Positions 47,288-61,356 of a stretch of 64,000 bases of DNA are shown here, piece after piece. The notes under the pieces were generated by a model. The model did not search any database and had not been told where the DNA came from. It saw nothing but the letters and a program-made list of their open reading frames with translations. A program made the position numbers and the translations under genes. The stretch is from Uranotaenia lowii (taxonomy: Eukaryota; Arthropoda; Insecta; Diptera; Culicidae), in NCBI RefSeq assembly GCF_029784155.1, contig NC_073691.1, forward strand, positions 24,558,011 through 24,622,010. The letters run 5' to 3'. Positions within the stretch are counted from its first letter, which is position 1. Every line of letters starts with the position of its first letter.

Positions 47288-47429
47288 TGTGAAATCTAGC
47301 CTGGTTCGTTTAAAGGTCCTTCGATTACTGACTCGATGAGCTCGTTCTTCGAGTTAATCCGCACGCTGCACGCTTAGCTTAGATCGGTCTATTGGATGTT
47401 TATTATAGCCTATGGCTTAAAATGTCACA
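47288..47429 (-). mobile_element. short LTR-like sequence
   Basis: Minus-strand reading: starts TGTGACATTTTAAG, contains AATAAA, ends TTTCACA, and is followed at once by TTGGCGATCCTGCCAGG, which looks like a tRNA primer-binding site. The TG...CA ends and the polyadenylation signal support an LTR of about 142 bp. A partner LTR was not found. Confidence 0.38.
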
Positions 47430-47559
47430 GGTTGATTCATTAAAAAGTACCGATTAAACACCACTTTTTTTACATTCTTTGTGGCCATGATCTTAAGGAA
47501 TAAAAAAAAAACCATATGTGCATTCAAACTCCAGCTTACTCAGGCACGAAGTGGAATAA

Positions 47560-47790
47560 TATTTTTAAGCACCTCATAACTGATTTACAGCCATTTTGAA
47601 AAATGTATGTTCGACTTAGAATAACTTTAAAATAAATGATTGCAGCTGAATATTGTCTGAGAATCATATTTGAATAACGTCAGTCCTTTCCATAACTGTA
47701 AATTTTGTAAAATTCGGTTAAGAACCAAAGAGTTTGAACGAAAATTTGTTAGGGGTCATGAATAGTGTCGGTATGTTTAGTGTTAAGGAC
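47560..47790 (+). repeat. degraded fragment of the palindrome-bearing repeat
   Basis: Shares GCTGAATATTGTCTGAGAA and the GTAAATTTTGTAAAATTCGGTT-like block with 23592-24231 and 35864-36664, at lower identity. Confidence 0.45.
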
Positions 47791-48339
47791 ACTTGTGAAT
47801 TTAAAATCCGCCAACTACCCAAATTTTATTTAAAAAAAACTATTCTGAATTGAAAAATTATATCGTTCTCGTAGGTCAGTAACTTTTTGGTCCATTGAAC
47901 CGACATTTTTACAATCTACAAAAGAACTTGAAAGATATTAACTACTTACCAAATAACAGCCTGGTCTAGAAAAAATTCACTGAAAAGAAATTTGGCCCAA
48001 TATCTGTTGATGTCGTTGCTTGATTTTCTATGAGCTTCTCAGAGCCGAAAGGGTAGATGTGAAAAAAAATTCATTTTAGTGTTAATGATGCTTAACGATT
48101 CTTGATATTTCAAGTTTTATTGGATGTTTCTTTTTTTTCTCAAGGGATATTGGATGTTTCTTCAGATTTTTAGAATTTTATTTTCAAATTTTACTACGTT
48201 CGACCGAAAAATTCAAATTTTATGCATTTATACCCCCTTGACCCCAGGGGCCTCGTGAAGAACGGATGACCTTTTGACTAGATGAAATGTTTAAAGCTTA
48301 TTTTCGATAATGACATTTTTTATCAGGACTCTATAAACT

Positions 48340-48352
48340 GTGGCTCCAGAGA
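48340..48352 (+). promoter_or_regulatory. recurrent motif GTGGCTCCAGAGA, copy 9
   Basis: Thirteen bases identical. This is the last copy; none is seen near FKBP or SRP54. Confidence 0.42.
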
Positions 48353-48464
48353 CTTTTCAAATGCTTTCTTTTTGTCTTACAGCTTGTTTCTTCAAATGTC
48401 TCACTCAACGTTTTATGCTAATTCCAATTTTATTTTTGCTTGAAAATGGGAGGCGTTTACGCTA

Positions 48465-48719
48465 TAGCGCTGATGTGGTCTAGTGGATAGGCTGTGTTTC
48501 ATTGTATAAATAATTATATATTTCAGAGGAAATGCATCTGGGGATAATCTGAAGAGACTATTGCAAGCGGAGTGGATTGCCAACCATTGTAGGTCTTTGA
48601 AGGTTGGATGCCTTCCCTCGAAGAACCATCGGCCTTGGAAGCCCGAGAAGCAATTCGAAGGCCAAGCCACACAGACATAGGCTAGACCTTGCTACCGATG
48701 AGGGACTATACACACAAAA
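48465..48719 (+). mobile_element. young tRNA-related SINE with perfect 22-bp target duplication
   Basis: The body begins TAGCGCTGATGTGGTCTAGTGG, in which TGGTCTAGTGGATAGGC fits a Pol III A box. A weaker B-box candidate, ATTCGAAGGC, lies near 48655, far from the A box. The 3' end is ACACACAAAA. An identical 22-bp sequence (starting AAAATGGGAGG, ending TTTACGCTA) lies directly before (48443-48464) and after (48720-48741). That is the signature of LINE-driven insertion, and the absence of mismatches suggests recent activity. The body holds no gene. Confidence 0.83.
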
Positions 48720-49484
48720 AAAATGGGAGGCGTTTACGCTACTTCGATTGCTCAGACGGACAACAGAGTAGATGCTGAAAAAAATATCTTCGGATGGACT
48801 TCAAAGATTCTGGAGCGTTTATTATTTGTCATCTCAAGTCACGCAGCGCATTGGAAAACGCCAATTTCGTCAGCCAATAGCTGAGTTCGAGGGGTCTAAA
48901 GTTACAGAACACAGGGACACGGTGATATGAAAAATTAAAAACAACTAAAAATTTAATTTTAAAGTACTGAATTTTATTAGGATCCCTTGTTTCTCTCTCT
49001 TATCGTTTCATTCAGCATGACTCACTCCTTACGTTCGGTTCCGGCAAATTAAAAAAAAACAATCATCACTCCTCCTTCCTCTCTGTTGCGTGGAAGAAAC
49101 GATAATGCAACTTTTCTACAACAAAAAGAAGCACAACTAGGCGAGAGTAGTTCTTGGTTTGCTATCACAACTCTCAATCAAAACGGAAATCCGGATCTTT
49201 CGATTTTTATTGCCCGTGGTTGTCCATTGATCTGCTAAACGTTTCAAAAATCAATCCGGTATAATATTGTTTTTTTTTAAGATTTAATAAAACAACTGAT
49301 GTATATGGCCGTGTGTGTTCGAACAAACGGTGACGAATAATAAAAAAGTTACTTTTGTGATTGGCGCGGTATGTAATTGTTACAATGTTTTGTTATAGTT
49401 TACATTTAACTGTCTTACGCTAGGATGCTTTACCATCATTAGGTTAAGTGCTAGGAAATTGGGGGTCGTGTTGGAGAAAGTTAC

Positions 49485-52201
49485 TTAAAACACATTTTTC
49501 AGTTCAACATCAAACACGAGCGTGCTGTTTGGTGGGATCACTGGAGGGCTACCCCGGGTACCGTAGGCCAGCTGGTGTGGCACTGTGAGTCGTCGCTTGC
49601 CTCCGACCTTCATTCCGGCAACGCCGACGTCCCATCCCTTGATCACCTCTCCACGTCCCAGGCTGAACTTGAAGCCGGGTCCCTTGTTGGTCGAATCGAA
49701 GACCTTATTGTTCTTCTTTAGCCGGCCTTCGTAGTAGACGGCAATCTTCTTACCGGGCTTAGCTTCAGCACCATTTCCGACTCGCAGGTCCTCGACGACC
49801 AGACCGCCTTGGAGGGTTCGGGTTTTGGATTCGGGAGTTTTCTGTTGGCCCTTCTCGTCTTTCTTAATTTCCTTGGTCGAAGCATTGCCATTTTCCAAAC
49901 CGTTTTGTTTCGATGATTTCTTTTCCAGCTTCGCTACCTTAGCCTTGGGTTGCTCTTCCTCGTCCGATTCATCATCATCTTCATCGTCCTCATCGTCGTC
50001 CTCATCATCGTCATCATCCTCGTCGTCATCGTCATCGTCACTGTCCTCGGCAGCACCTAATTTACCACCCTCGGCCATCTCTTCATCATCGTCCGAGTCA
50101 TCCTCCTCGTCGTCCTCGTCGTCATCATCCTCATCGTCATCGTCGTCGGAATCTTCACCGGCACCATTCTTGGCAGCACCCTTCGGCAGCTCGAAGGTCT
50201 CATCCATCTCGTCTTCCTCCCCATCGGCCTGCAGTTGCACTTCCTTGGCGTTCACCTTTTCTGCCACCTTTTTGGCGATGCGTTCTTGTTTGCCTGGAAG
50301 TTTCGGAAAATGAAGGTTGATTCAACCAAAGGTATAAAAAAGAGGATTGTTTAAAAACGAACATTTTGGTATCAAACTGATATTCTGAAACCAAACTGCC
50401 ACTAGAATCAGAAGGAAAGCTGACGTTCTGTATCAAAAAATTAGTACGGTACAAATATTTTGACAGATGGTACCGAGCCTTGTACTATTCCTGTTTTTCT
50501 AAAATGATTTTATATACTGTTGATTGCTAACTTTCTTGACCTTGCGCAACAGTTAAATAGAACTTTTAAATTACCATAATTTCAATGAATAAATAAAATT
50601 TAATTAGAAAGATGCTAAGTTATTTGTAGCAATGTGAGAAGCGATTTTTAAATTAAATAAATTCTCGCATATTGATAGAGTACTGATTCTAAAATCAATA
50701 ACGAGAATAACCAAATCAAACTTCGATTTTACAGCACAAATTTCAGTTTTGAATTTACTACGTTACTCTTCTAAATTTTGAATTCAATGAAACATGGATT
50801 TTTCGTTTTTACCTTGAATTTTAGAACTAAATGTTCTTTGCCTTTCTTTCAGAAAGGTATAGTTATCGGTCGATTTGGTAGATCATTAATTATGGGTCTT
50901 AGATATACCTTTATAGGTACCTATCGAATCAGCTCGACGAGTTCAGACGATGTCAGTGCACATGTGTGTATTGGTGTGATTTTTTGTAAACTTTGTTTTT
51001 TATTTTTAAATTGGAGTAATTTGTTAGTTACAAAGAACTTTAAAGTCGGGTTATGCACTTGCAAATGATATATTTTTTAAGTGTTTATATGGCCGGAATA
51101 ATTATTAAATTGTTCAATAATTAGAACATTGCCTGTTCAATATTTGAAACATTGTGTTCAATCGTTGGGACAAAAGTAATTTTGAGTAAAAAGGCTTAAA
51201 TGATAGTCAAAACATATTTCCGCGAAAAAATATATCGATTCGAAGCTGAGAAACATGCTTAAGCTACACTATTACTGTATTTGTTTTCTCCACTCGTGGA
51301 GTGTTCCACCGTACCCGATAAAAACAAACACAAATCGTCGCCAGTGTATTGCTACCTCCCTCATTCACACGCTCTCTCGCAACACTGGCAAAATTATCGG
51401 TGGGCCACCGTCCGTAAGCATAACTCCGACAGGTCAAAACCAGTGCAACACCGTCCGAATAAACAAACAGTTTGACAGCACCTAGTGGTGCACCAGTGCA
51501 ACACTAGTGCAACACTCGGCATAAACAAATACACTATATCAAAAAATTTCCCAAAAAACCTTTCGTTATTATTTATTGGCCACAAATGCATTGAATCCCA
51601 AAGATGGTGTTCAATATAAAGTGTTCTTACCCTATTTGAATTTGCAACCGAAACATTTTTGACTTCATCCCTCATCCAATCTCAACAACCCCATGCTGTG
51701 CCCCGACTTACCCTTAGCACCTTTCTGTGGTGACACCTCCAGCTCCTCATCTTCCTCCTCCTCATCGTCGTCATCATCGCCGAAGATGTCAGCCTCATCC
51801 GGCACCAGATACCCGGTCAGATGTACGATTCCCTCGCCCTTGGTGCTGAGGCAGATCTGATCTCCCTTGTCGAAGTTCAGATCCAGCGCGATCTGCGGCA
51901 AAGATTTCCGGAGCGTGCACAGCAGGTAGGTATTGCCTTCCGATGTCAACATAACCTGCACATCTTCGTTGCCACTCTTGGAAAGATCCAGCGCGGCCTG
52001 GGACAGATGGTATGCCTTTTCCACCGTTTGGGTGTACTTTTTGTTGGTCTTCAGAATCAGTCCTGCGTGGTACCGGAAACACAAAAATTACCAGTTAAAA
52101 ATAAAACCACATGCAAAAAGAAACATGTTTCGACATGTGAGAAAAGGCCATCTTGTTTCGGACGGGACAGACATTCTCATTTGAAACTTACCCCAAAACA
52201 T
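49485..52201 (-). CDS. nuclear FK506-binding peptidyl-prolyl isomerase (FKBP39/46 type)
   Basis: Three coding exons on the minus strand: 52201-52192 (only ATG TTT TGG G), 52062-51712 and 50293-49485, all GT-AG and in phase, giving 389 residues. Residues 1 to about 95 (MFWGLILKTNKKYTQTV, FHLS-like AYHLSQAALDLS, ALDLNFDKGDQICLS, VHLTGYLVPD) form the nucleoplasmin-like fold of insect FKBP39 and related histone-chaperone FKBPs. Long Asp/Glu/Ser tracts follow (about 97-115 and 155-235), then a Lys-rich linker (QPKAKVAKLEKKSSK) that should bind nucleic acid or act as a nuclear signal. The C-terminal 105 residues are the FKBP domain, with VYYEGRL, FDST, FKFSLGRGEVIKGWDVGVAG and YGTRG active-site features intact. 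The expected role is proline isomerisation and histone/ribosomal chromatin chaperoning in nucleus or nucleolus. The tiny first coding exon is fixed by the conserved MFWG start. Confidence 0.93.
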
Positions 52202-53267
52202 TTTGATATATTTGTGATTTTACTTCCGCGAGGAACTGTTAAACTTAACAAACTTAAAACTTAACTACACCGGTTATAACTTTAACTGCGAGAACCAGGA
52301 GCAAACTTCCGCACGCTTTGAGAAAAAGGAATCCGCACACTTCAGCAAGCAGATGCCGGAACAGACAGACAACTGATCAACTGGAGCGATTTTTGTTGAA
52401 TGAAACGAACGCTTGGCGGTTCAGTCGTTGGTTTTTTGTTTGCAAACCGGTACCCGCACACGAGGGCTAGAAAGAGATGCAGCATGAAAACACGTTTTAT
52501 TCGTTCAGTTTCGCAGTTGGATGTGTGCGTGTTAAGCGTTGCTTTCAGCGCGCGCGGGAACCGTTTTCGCAGAACTGAACGAAACGTATCGAAAAGGGAA
52601 GCGTTTGTGGGAAAACGCTTCGATATCCGGGACCAACTTTAGAAAAAGATGCAAAAGCTTAATAAAATAAAGTTAAATTTAAATTTCAAATTTATTTCGG
52701 ATAATTTCTAACATGTATTATAATACCTGAAGGTATCTTAGTAAAATGCTTATCAAAAGGTTACAAATTTTCTACAAGAAATATGTGCAAAAAATGTAAA
52801 AAAGAATTTGTGGATGGTGAACACCGCTAGAATCGTCATTGAAAGGGATCACTAAACATATTTTCATTTCAATAATTCTAGAGTTTTTTTTGATTAGGTC
52901 GTATGAGCCACCTCACGTGTTTTGAGAAAATCGCAGTTAAAGTTTTGTAACTTATTTTTAATTCTAGTATTTAAAATGCTGCTCAGAATTGTCTGAAAAT
53001 TTGGTACGGGATGCGAAGATAGATAAGAAAGAGCCTGGAGTAATAAATTCAACCATAAAATTGTGTTTTTGAGTAAACATGCACTTACGACCTTTGGCAT
53101 AACATGCTTGGCGCCAACGTCGTTTTGCATATTGCTAAATTTTATCTGAAACTTCATTTTATGGGTCTTAAACTTGTCTATTTCTTCTCAAGTTGTAATG
53201 TACTTACGTTTGAATCCATGGACCGATGTCCCGGTTAACACGGGTGATATGCGCTCTACAGAATTTA
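52202..53267. other. FKBP 5' flank and spacer before the 9-bp array
   Basis: The FKBP promoter and 5'UTR lie within 52202-52650, which is richer in GC. 52890-53267 carries an 87-codon minus-strand frame without recognisable features, probably repeat-derived. Confidence 0.35.
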
Positions 53268-56200
53268 TTATTTATTATTTGTCATTTTTGTCATTTTTAT
53301 CATTTTTATCATTTTTGTCATTTTTGTAATTTTTGTAATTTTTGTAATTTTTGTCATTTTTGTCATTTTTGTCATTTTTGTCATTTTTGTCAATTTTGTC
53401 ATTTTTGTCATTTTTGTCATTTTTGTCATTTTTGTCATTTTTGTCATTTTTGTCATTTTTGTCATTTTTGTCATTTTTGTCATTTTTGTCATTTTTGTCA
53501 TTTTTGTCATTTTTGTCATTTTTGTCATTTTTGTCATTTTTGTCATTTTTGTCATTTTTGTCATTTTTGTCATTTTTGTCATTTTTGTCATTTTTGTCAT
53601 TTTTGTCATTTTTGTCATTTTTGTCATTTTTGTCATTTTTGTCATTTTTGTCATTTTTGTCATTTTTGTCATTTTTGTCATTTTTGTCATTTTTGTCATT
53701 TTTGTCATTTTTGTCATTTTTGTCATTTTTGTCATTTTTGTCATTTTTGTCATTTTTGTCATTTTTGTCATTTTTGTCATTTTTGTCATTTTTGTCATTT
53801 TTGTCATTTTTGTCATTTTTGTCATTTTTGTCATTTTTGTCATTTTTGTCATTTTTGCCTTTTTATCATTTTTGTCACTTTTGTCTTATATGACAATTTG
53901 TCATTTTTATCATTTTTGTCATATTTGTCATTTTCGTCATTTTTGTCATATTTGTCATTTTTGTCATTTTTGTCATTTTTGTTATTTTTGTCATTTTTGT
54001 CATTTTTTTCATTTTTGTCATTTTTGTCATTTTTGTCAATTTTGTAATTTTGTATCATTTTTGTCATTTTTGTCATTTTTGTCATTTTTGTCATTTTTGT
54101 CATTTTTGTCATTTTTGTCATTTTTGTCATTTTTGTCATTTTTGTCATTTTTGTCATTTTTGTCATTTTTGTCATTTTTGTCATTTTTGTCATTTTTGTC
54201 ATTTTTGTCATTTTTGTCATTTTTGTCATTTTTGTCATTTTTGTCATTTTTGTCATTTTTGTCATTTTTGTCATTTTTGTCATTTTTGTCATTTTTGTCA
54301 TTTTTGTCATTTTTGTCATTTTTGTCATTTTTGTCTTTTTGTCATTTTTGTCATTTTTGTCATTTTTGTCATTTTTTTCATTTTTGTCATTTTTGTCATT
54401 TTTGTCATTTTTGTCATTTTTTTTTCATTTTTGTCATTTTTGTCATTTTTGTCATTTTTGTCATTTTTGTCATTTTTGTCATTTTTGTCATTTTTGTCAT
54501 TTTTGTCATTTTTGTCATTTTTGTCATTTTTGTCATTTTTGTCATTTTTGTCATTTTTGTCATTTTTGTCATTTTTGTCATTTTTGTCATTTTTGTCATT
54601 TTTGTCATTTTTGTCATTTTTGTCATTTTTGTCATTTTTGTCATTTTTGTCATTTTTGTCATTTTTGTCATTTTTGTCATTTTTGTCATTTTTGTCATTT
54701 TTGTCATTTTTGTCATTTTTGTCATTTTTGTCATTTTTGTCATTTTTGTCATTTTTGTCATTTTTGTCATTTTTGTCATTTTTGTCATTTTTGTCATTTT
54801 TGTCATTTTTGTCATTTTTGTCATTTTTGTCATTTTTGTCATTTTTGTCATTTTTGTCATTTTTGTCATTTTTGTCATTTTTGTCATTTTTGTCATTTTT
54901 GTCATTTTTGTCATTTTTGTCATTTTTGTCATTTTTGTCATTTTTGTCATTTTTGTCATTTTTTTTCATTTTTGTCGTTTTTGTTATTTTTTTTTTCATT
55001 TTTGTCATTTTTGTCATTTTTGTCATTTTTGTCATTTTTGTCATTTTTGTCATTTTTGTCATTTTTGTCATTTTTGTCATTTTTGTCATTTTTGTCATTT
55101 TTGTCATTTTTGTCATTTTTGTCATTTTTGTCATTTTTGTCATTTTTGTCATTTTTGTCATTTTTGTCATTTTTGTCATTTTTGTCATTTTGTCATTTTT
55201 GTCATTTTTGTAATTTTTGTCATTTTTGTAATTTTTGTAATTTTTGTCATTTTTGTCATTTTTGTCATTTTTGTCATTTTTGTCATTTTTGTCATTTTTG
55301 TCATTTTTGTCATTTTTGTCATTTTTGTCATTTTTGTCATTTTTGTCATTTTTGTCATTTTTGTCATTTTTGTCATTTTTGTCATTTTTGTCATTTTTGT
55401 CATTTTTGTCATTTTTGTCATTTTTGTCATTTTTGTCATTTTTGTCATTTTTGTCATTTTTGTCATTTTTGTCATTTTTGTCATTTTTGTCATTTTTGTC
55501 ATTTTTGTCATTTTTGTCATTTTTGTCATTTTTGTCATTTTTGTCATTTTTGTCATTTTTGTCATTTTTGTCATTTTTGTCATTTTTGTCATTTTTGTCA
55601 TTTTTGTCATTTTTGTCATTTTTGTCATTTTTGTCATTTTTGTCATTTTTGTCATTTTTGTCATTTTTGTCATTTTTGTCATTTTTGTCATTTTTGTCAT
55701 TTTCGTCATTTTTGTCATTTTTGTCATATTTGTCATTTTTGTCATTTTTGTCATTTTTGTTATTTTTGTCATTTTTGTCATTTTTTTCATTTTTGTCATT
55801 TTTGTCAATTTTGTCATTTTTGTTATTTTTGTCATTTTTGTCATTTTTGTCATTTTTGTCATTTTTGTCATTTTTGTCATTTTTGTCATTTTTGTCATAT
55901 TTGTCATTTTTGTCATTTTTGTAATTTTTGTAATTTTTGTAATTTTTGTCATTTTTGTCATTTTTGTCATTTTTGTCATTTTTGTCATTTTTGTCATTTT
56001 TGTCATTTTTGTCATTTTTGTCATTTTTGTCATTTTTGTCATTTTTGTCATTTTTGTCATTTTTGTCATTTTTGTCATTTTTGTCATTTTTATCATTTTT
56101 GTCATTTTTGTCATTTTTATCATTTTTGTCATTTTTGTCATTTTTGTCATTTTTGTCATTTTTGTCATTTTTGTCATTTTTGTCATTTTTGTCATTTTTG

Positions 56201-56335
56201 TCATTTTTGTCATTTTTGTCATTTTTGTCATTTTTGTCATTTTTTGTTATTTTCATCATTTTTGCCATGTTTGGTATTTTCGTCATTTTTGCTATTTTGG
56301 GCATTTTTGCCATTTTGGGCATTTTTGTCAAATTT
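53268..56335. repeat. 3-kb minisatellite of the 9-bp unit GTCATTTTT
   Basis: About 330 near-identical head-to-tail units from 53268 to 56242, then a degenerate tail with CATTTTTGCC / TTTTGGGCATTTT forms to about 56335. Variant units (TAATTTTTG, TTATTTTTG, TCATATTTG, TCATTTTTTT) cluster. A block of about 120 bp with the same ordered variants appears near 53925-54045 and again near 55690-55815, so the array grew partly by larger duplications. Because the unit is 9 nt and lacks stops in most frames, long artefactual frames (FCHFCH, SFLSFL, VIFVIF; MTKMTK, NDKNDK) run along both strands. It lies between divergently transcribed FKBP and SRP54. Confidence 0.97.
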
Positions 56336-56787
56336 CGAGCAAACGTTTGGAATGCAAATTTCAAAACCGACGCCCTTGAACGAAACGGTTGCTCATTTCA
56401 GCTTTTTGGGCAATGTACACCCATGCCTTTGCCAAGTCACAGAAAAATACAAAAGAAAAAAAACTCGCACCCCCGATCTGACAGCTATCTGTTGTGTTGT
56501 TCGCATTTTACTGTTCACGCACGGACTTCTTGCTTCGTCGCAGGAATTTTTCTGGAAAAACGAGGGATAAATTGTTTCAATAGTAATTAAATTGCACAGC
56601 TACTGGTGAGAAAGTTGCGGAAATTTATAAGGAACCGATTTAGTGTAAATTTTTTAGCAGAACAGCGTTGCAAAGATCAAAACTCGAGAAGGAAAAAAGG
56701 AGATGTCAATTTTGGAACCAGTTTGAGGGAACCAACACACTGAGCTCGAACGAGAAGTAAAAAATATTTTGTAATTTTCTGTATTGA

Positions 56788-59277
<2,490 letters not shown>

Positions 59278-60060
59278 ACAGCTGGTTCGGTGGTTTCGAT
59301 TTTAGCCGAGTCCTTCCCCTTTTTGGAAAAGGACAGGATGTCAGATTTATTTTCTCCTTCTCTGGATAGTGTTTGTATTGTGTTGTAGGAAGTTAATTTT
59401 TTTTATTTGAATTGTTTATCTACATATAACGGAAATCGTATTACGATCGGATAGTGCGCGGTCAGAAGTGCTCGGTAGAAAATAAACTAGTTCTATCGTA
59501 ATTGTAGACGGCCTTGGTTGATATATTTTTTTCTAAGCTTTCCGAACCTTCCATGTTAGAATTTTTTAAAGTAGGTATTTAGGTTAAGATTAAAATGATA
59601 CGAATATTGGTATAGATTCAGACAGAATAGATTTTAAAAATTTCAAAGGGGAACGAGTGCCTGATGAAATATTATTTCGTTTTGTAACTTTATTATTCTT
59701 TTGAACTGCTTTCACTGATCTGTGACAACAATTTTCACAAATTTTATTGAAGGTACTATGTGCGAGAATCAGTTACCAACAAAGTTTCTATTCAGTCATT
59801 GCATTAGTCGTTACATACTGGAAACTGTTTGGACTTATATTAAAAGCAAACGGTAAGCACTTTTGAATTGACAGTTGCTGTTATTATCGTCCTTATTCAA
59901 TGCTTATTCATTATCTAGCATGATTCCGCCAGGATGTAGGTGCCCAGGTGAAGGTCGCTCAAGGCTAGATAGGAATATTTTAACTGTTCATAAGCCATTC
60001 TGCGCTGAAAGGTTTTGGGCAAAAAAAAAATCGAACCAAACGGTAATCTCACAATTTTAG
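59278..60060. other. SRP54 3' flank, no gene seen
   Basis: Contains the SRP54 3'UTR up to about 59510, then AT-rich DNA without recognisable features. Confidence 0.4.
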
Positions 60061-60225
60061 ACACTGAAACACATACTTACTTACTAACTTGACTTTCTTA
60101 CTTACTAACTCACTCGCTCGCTTACTCACACACTTACTTGCTTACTTACTCACTTACTTTCTGATTTATTTACGTACTTATTTACTTTTTACTTACTTAT
60201 TAACTTACTTAACTACTTACTTGAA
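60061..60225. repeat. imperfect (CTTA)n / (CTTACTTA)n microsatellite
   Basis: About 165 bp of TTAC/CTTA tetranucleotides with interruptions (ACTCACTCGCTCGC, ATTTATTTACG). It directly abuts the 5' end of the non-LTR element, which may have inserted into it. Confidence 0.8.
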
Positions 60226-60246
60226 GCGAAAGGAAGTAGATACGTT

Positions 60247-61356
60247 TTGAGAACACGATCACCGGAAATATATTCAAAACTATGCAAGATGACTCACCTT
60301 GTGGATGAAGATCGAACCCGCGTAGAAGTGATAGATCACCCAAATTACAGTTTCACGCAAGGCGTGGTCTACGAACCTGACACCAAAGAATACAGTGAAG
60401 AGGATCTTTTGAAGGAACTTAGCCGAGAAGGAGTTACTGCTGTCAAACGGATCACTAACAAAGATAAACAAACCGGTCTGATCAAAAACACACCTCTCCT
60501 GATACTAACTTTTAAAGGGACCAAAAGGCCAACCCATATTCTCTTTGGGATGCTACGGATCAGTGTTCGTGCGTATTATCCGTCCGTACTACAGTGCCGC
60601 AGCTGCGCTGCCTACGGCCACGCCCGTAAGCATTGTACGAGCGAAGCGGTGTGTTTCAGATGCTCACAAAAACACGAGCTCGACAAGGATCAGGATTGTC
60701 CGAACCCAGAGTACTGCTACCATTGTAAAGGCGCTCACTCACCGATCAGCAAAAGCTGTCCGGTCTTCCGAAAGGAGGAAGCAGTGGTTCGTATTAAAGT
60801 TGACAAAGGTGTTACGTATCGAGAAGCCCGAGACGAAGTTGAACGAACAAGCTCTCAAAGTTCATACTCAAGCAAAGTTCAGAGTCGTTTGAACGAACAT
60901 TCCGACAAGGACCGAGAAATTAAGCTGCTCCAAAAAGAAGTCGAGAAGCTCAGAGATCAACTGAAAGACTTTGCGCTACTCAAATCTCAACTCGAGGCTT
61001 TACAAGTTCTCCACCAGGCAGCCCTCAAAGTTAACCAAGAACCATCTGGCAGTAGCCAAACGAGCATTAGACCAACTGATGACAATATGGAAACAGCTTC
61101 AAAAACCCGTGTATCTAGAATAGATTCAGGAAAAAGAACTTCGGCAATCATTCACAAAATCCCACAGAATCAGACCACCTCAAACTCGCAACGATATTCT
61201 ACTCGTAGCATGAGCAGGAAACGGAGCTCGCAAACGCTTCCTCAAGCCGAATACGATAAAACATCGAAAAAACCCCACGCTGAACAACCAATTGAATACG
61301 ACATCATGCTGAGTTCCGAAGGACATACATCCGATGACAACGACAACGATGACTGA
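60247..61356 (+). CDS. ORF1 (gag-like nucleic-acid-binding protein) of the non-LTR element
   Basis: A 369-codon frame, open further upstream, with no proper start; the first ATG is at 60289. It reads RTRSPEIYSKLCKMTHLVDE, a region typical of LINE ORF1 RNA-binding folds. Three zinc knuckles follow at about residues 117-180: CRSCAAYGHARKHC (CX2CX4HX4C), CFRCSQKHELDKDQDC and CYHCKGAHSPISKSC. After these come a coiled-coil stretch (REIKLLQKEVEKLRDQLKDF, LLKSQLEALQVLHQAAL) and a basic/acidic tail ending DDNDNDD. ORF1 proteins coat the element RNA. Its last 23 nt overlap the ORF2 start in another frame. Confidence 0.87.
   Translation: MRTRSPEIYSKLCKMTHLVDEDRTRVEVIDHPNYSFTQGVVYEPDTKEYSEEDLLKELSREGVTAVKRITNKDKQTGLIKNTPLLILTFKGTKRPTHILFGMLRISVRAYYPSVLQCRSCAAYGHARKHCTSEAVCFRCSQKHELDKDQDCPNPEYCYHCKGAHSPISKSCPVFRKEEAVVRIKVDKGVTYREARDEVERTSSQSSYSSKVQSRLNEHSDKDREIKLLQKEVEKLRDQLKDFALLKSQLEALQVLHQAALKVNQEPSGSSQTSIRPTDDNMETASKTRVSRIDSGKRTSAIIHKIPQNQTTSNSQRYSTRSMSRKRSSQTLPQAEYDKTSKKPHAEQPIEYDIMLSSEGHTSDDNDNDD

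Noticed and set aside
48413..48670. An 85-codon minus-strand frame
   Set aside because: It lies inside and across the edge of the SINE; noncoding.
49825..50313. Plus-strand Ser-rich frame of 162 codons
   Set aside because: It is the antisense of the Asp/Glu tract of the FKBP exon (GAT/GAC read as serine codons).
52400..52642. An 80-codon Arg-rich frame upstream of FKBP
   Set aside because: It overlaps the likely FKBP promoter/5'UTR region, with no family, splice or codon support.
53268..56335. Regularly spaced repeats as a CRISPR array
   Set aside because: The units are contiguous 9-mers with no spacers, in a eukaryotic genome.
53226..56590. Very long reading frames (up to 835 codons) of FCHFCH, SFLSFL, VIFVIF, MTKMTK and NDKNDK repeats
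   Set aside because: They are the translation of a 9-bp tandem repeat whose length is a multiple of three; they exist on both strands at once and end where the array ends.
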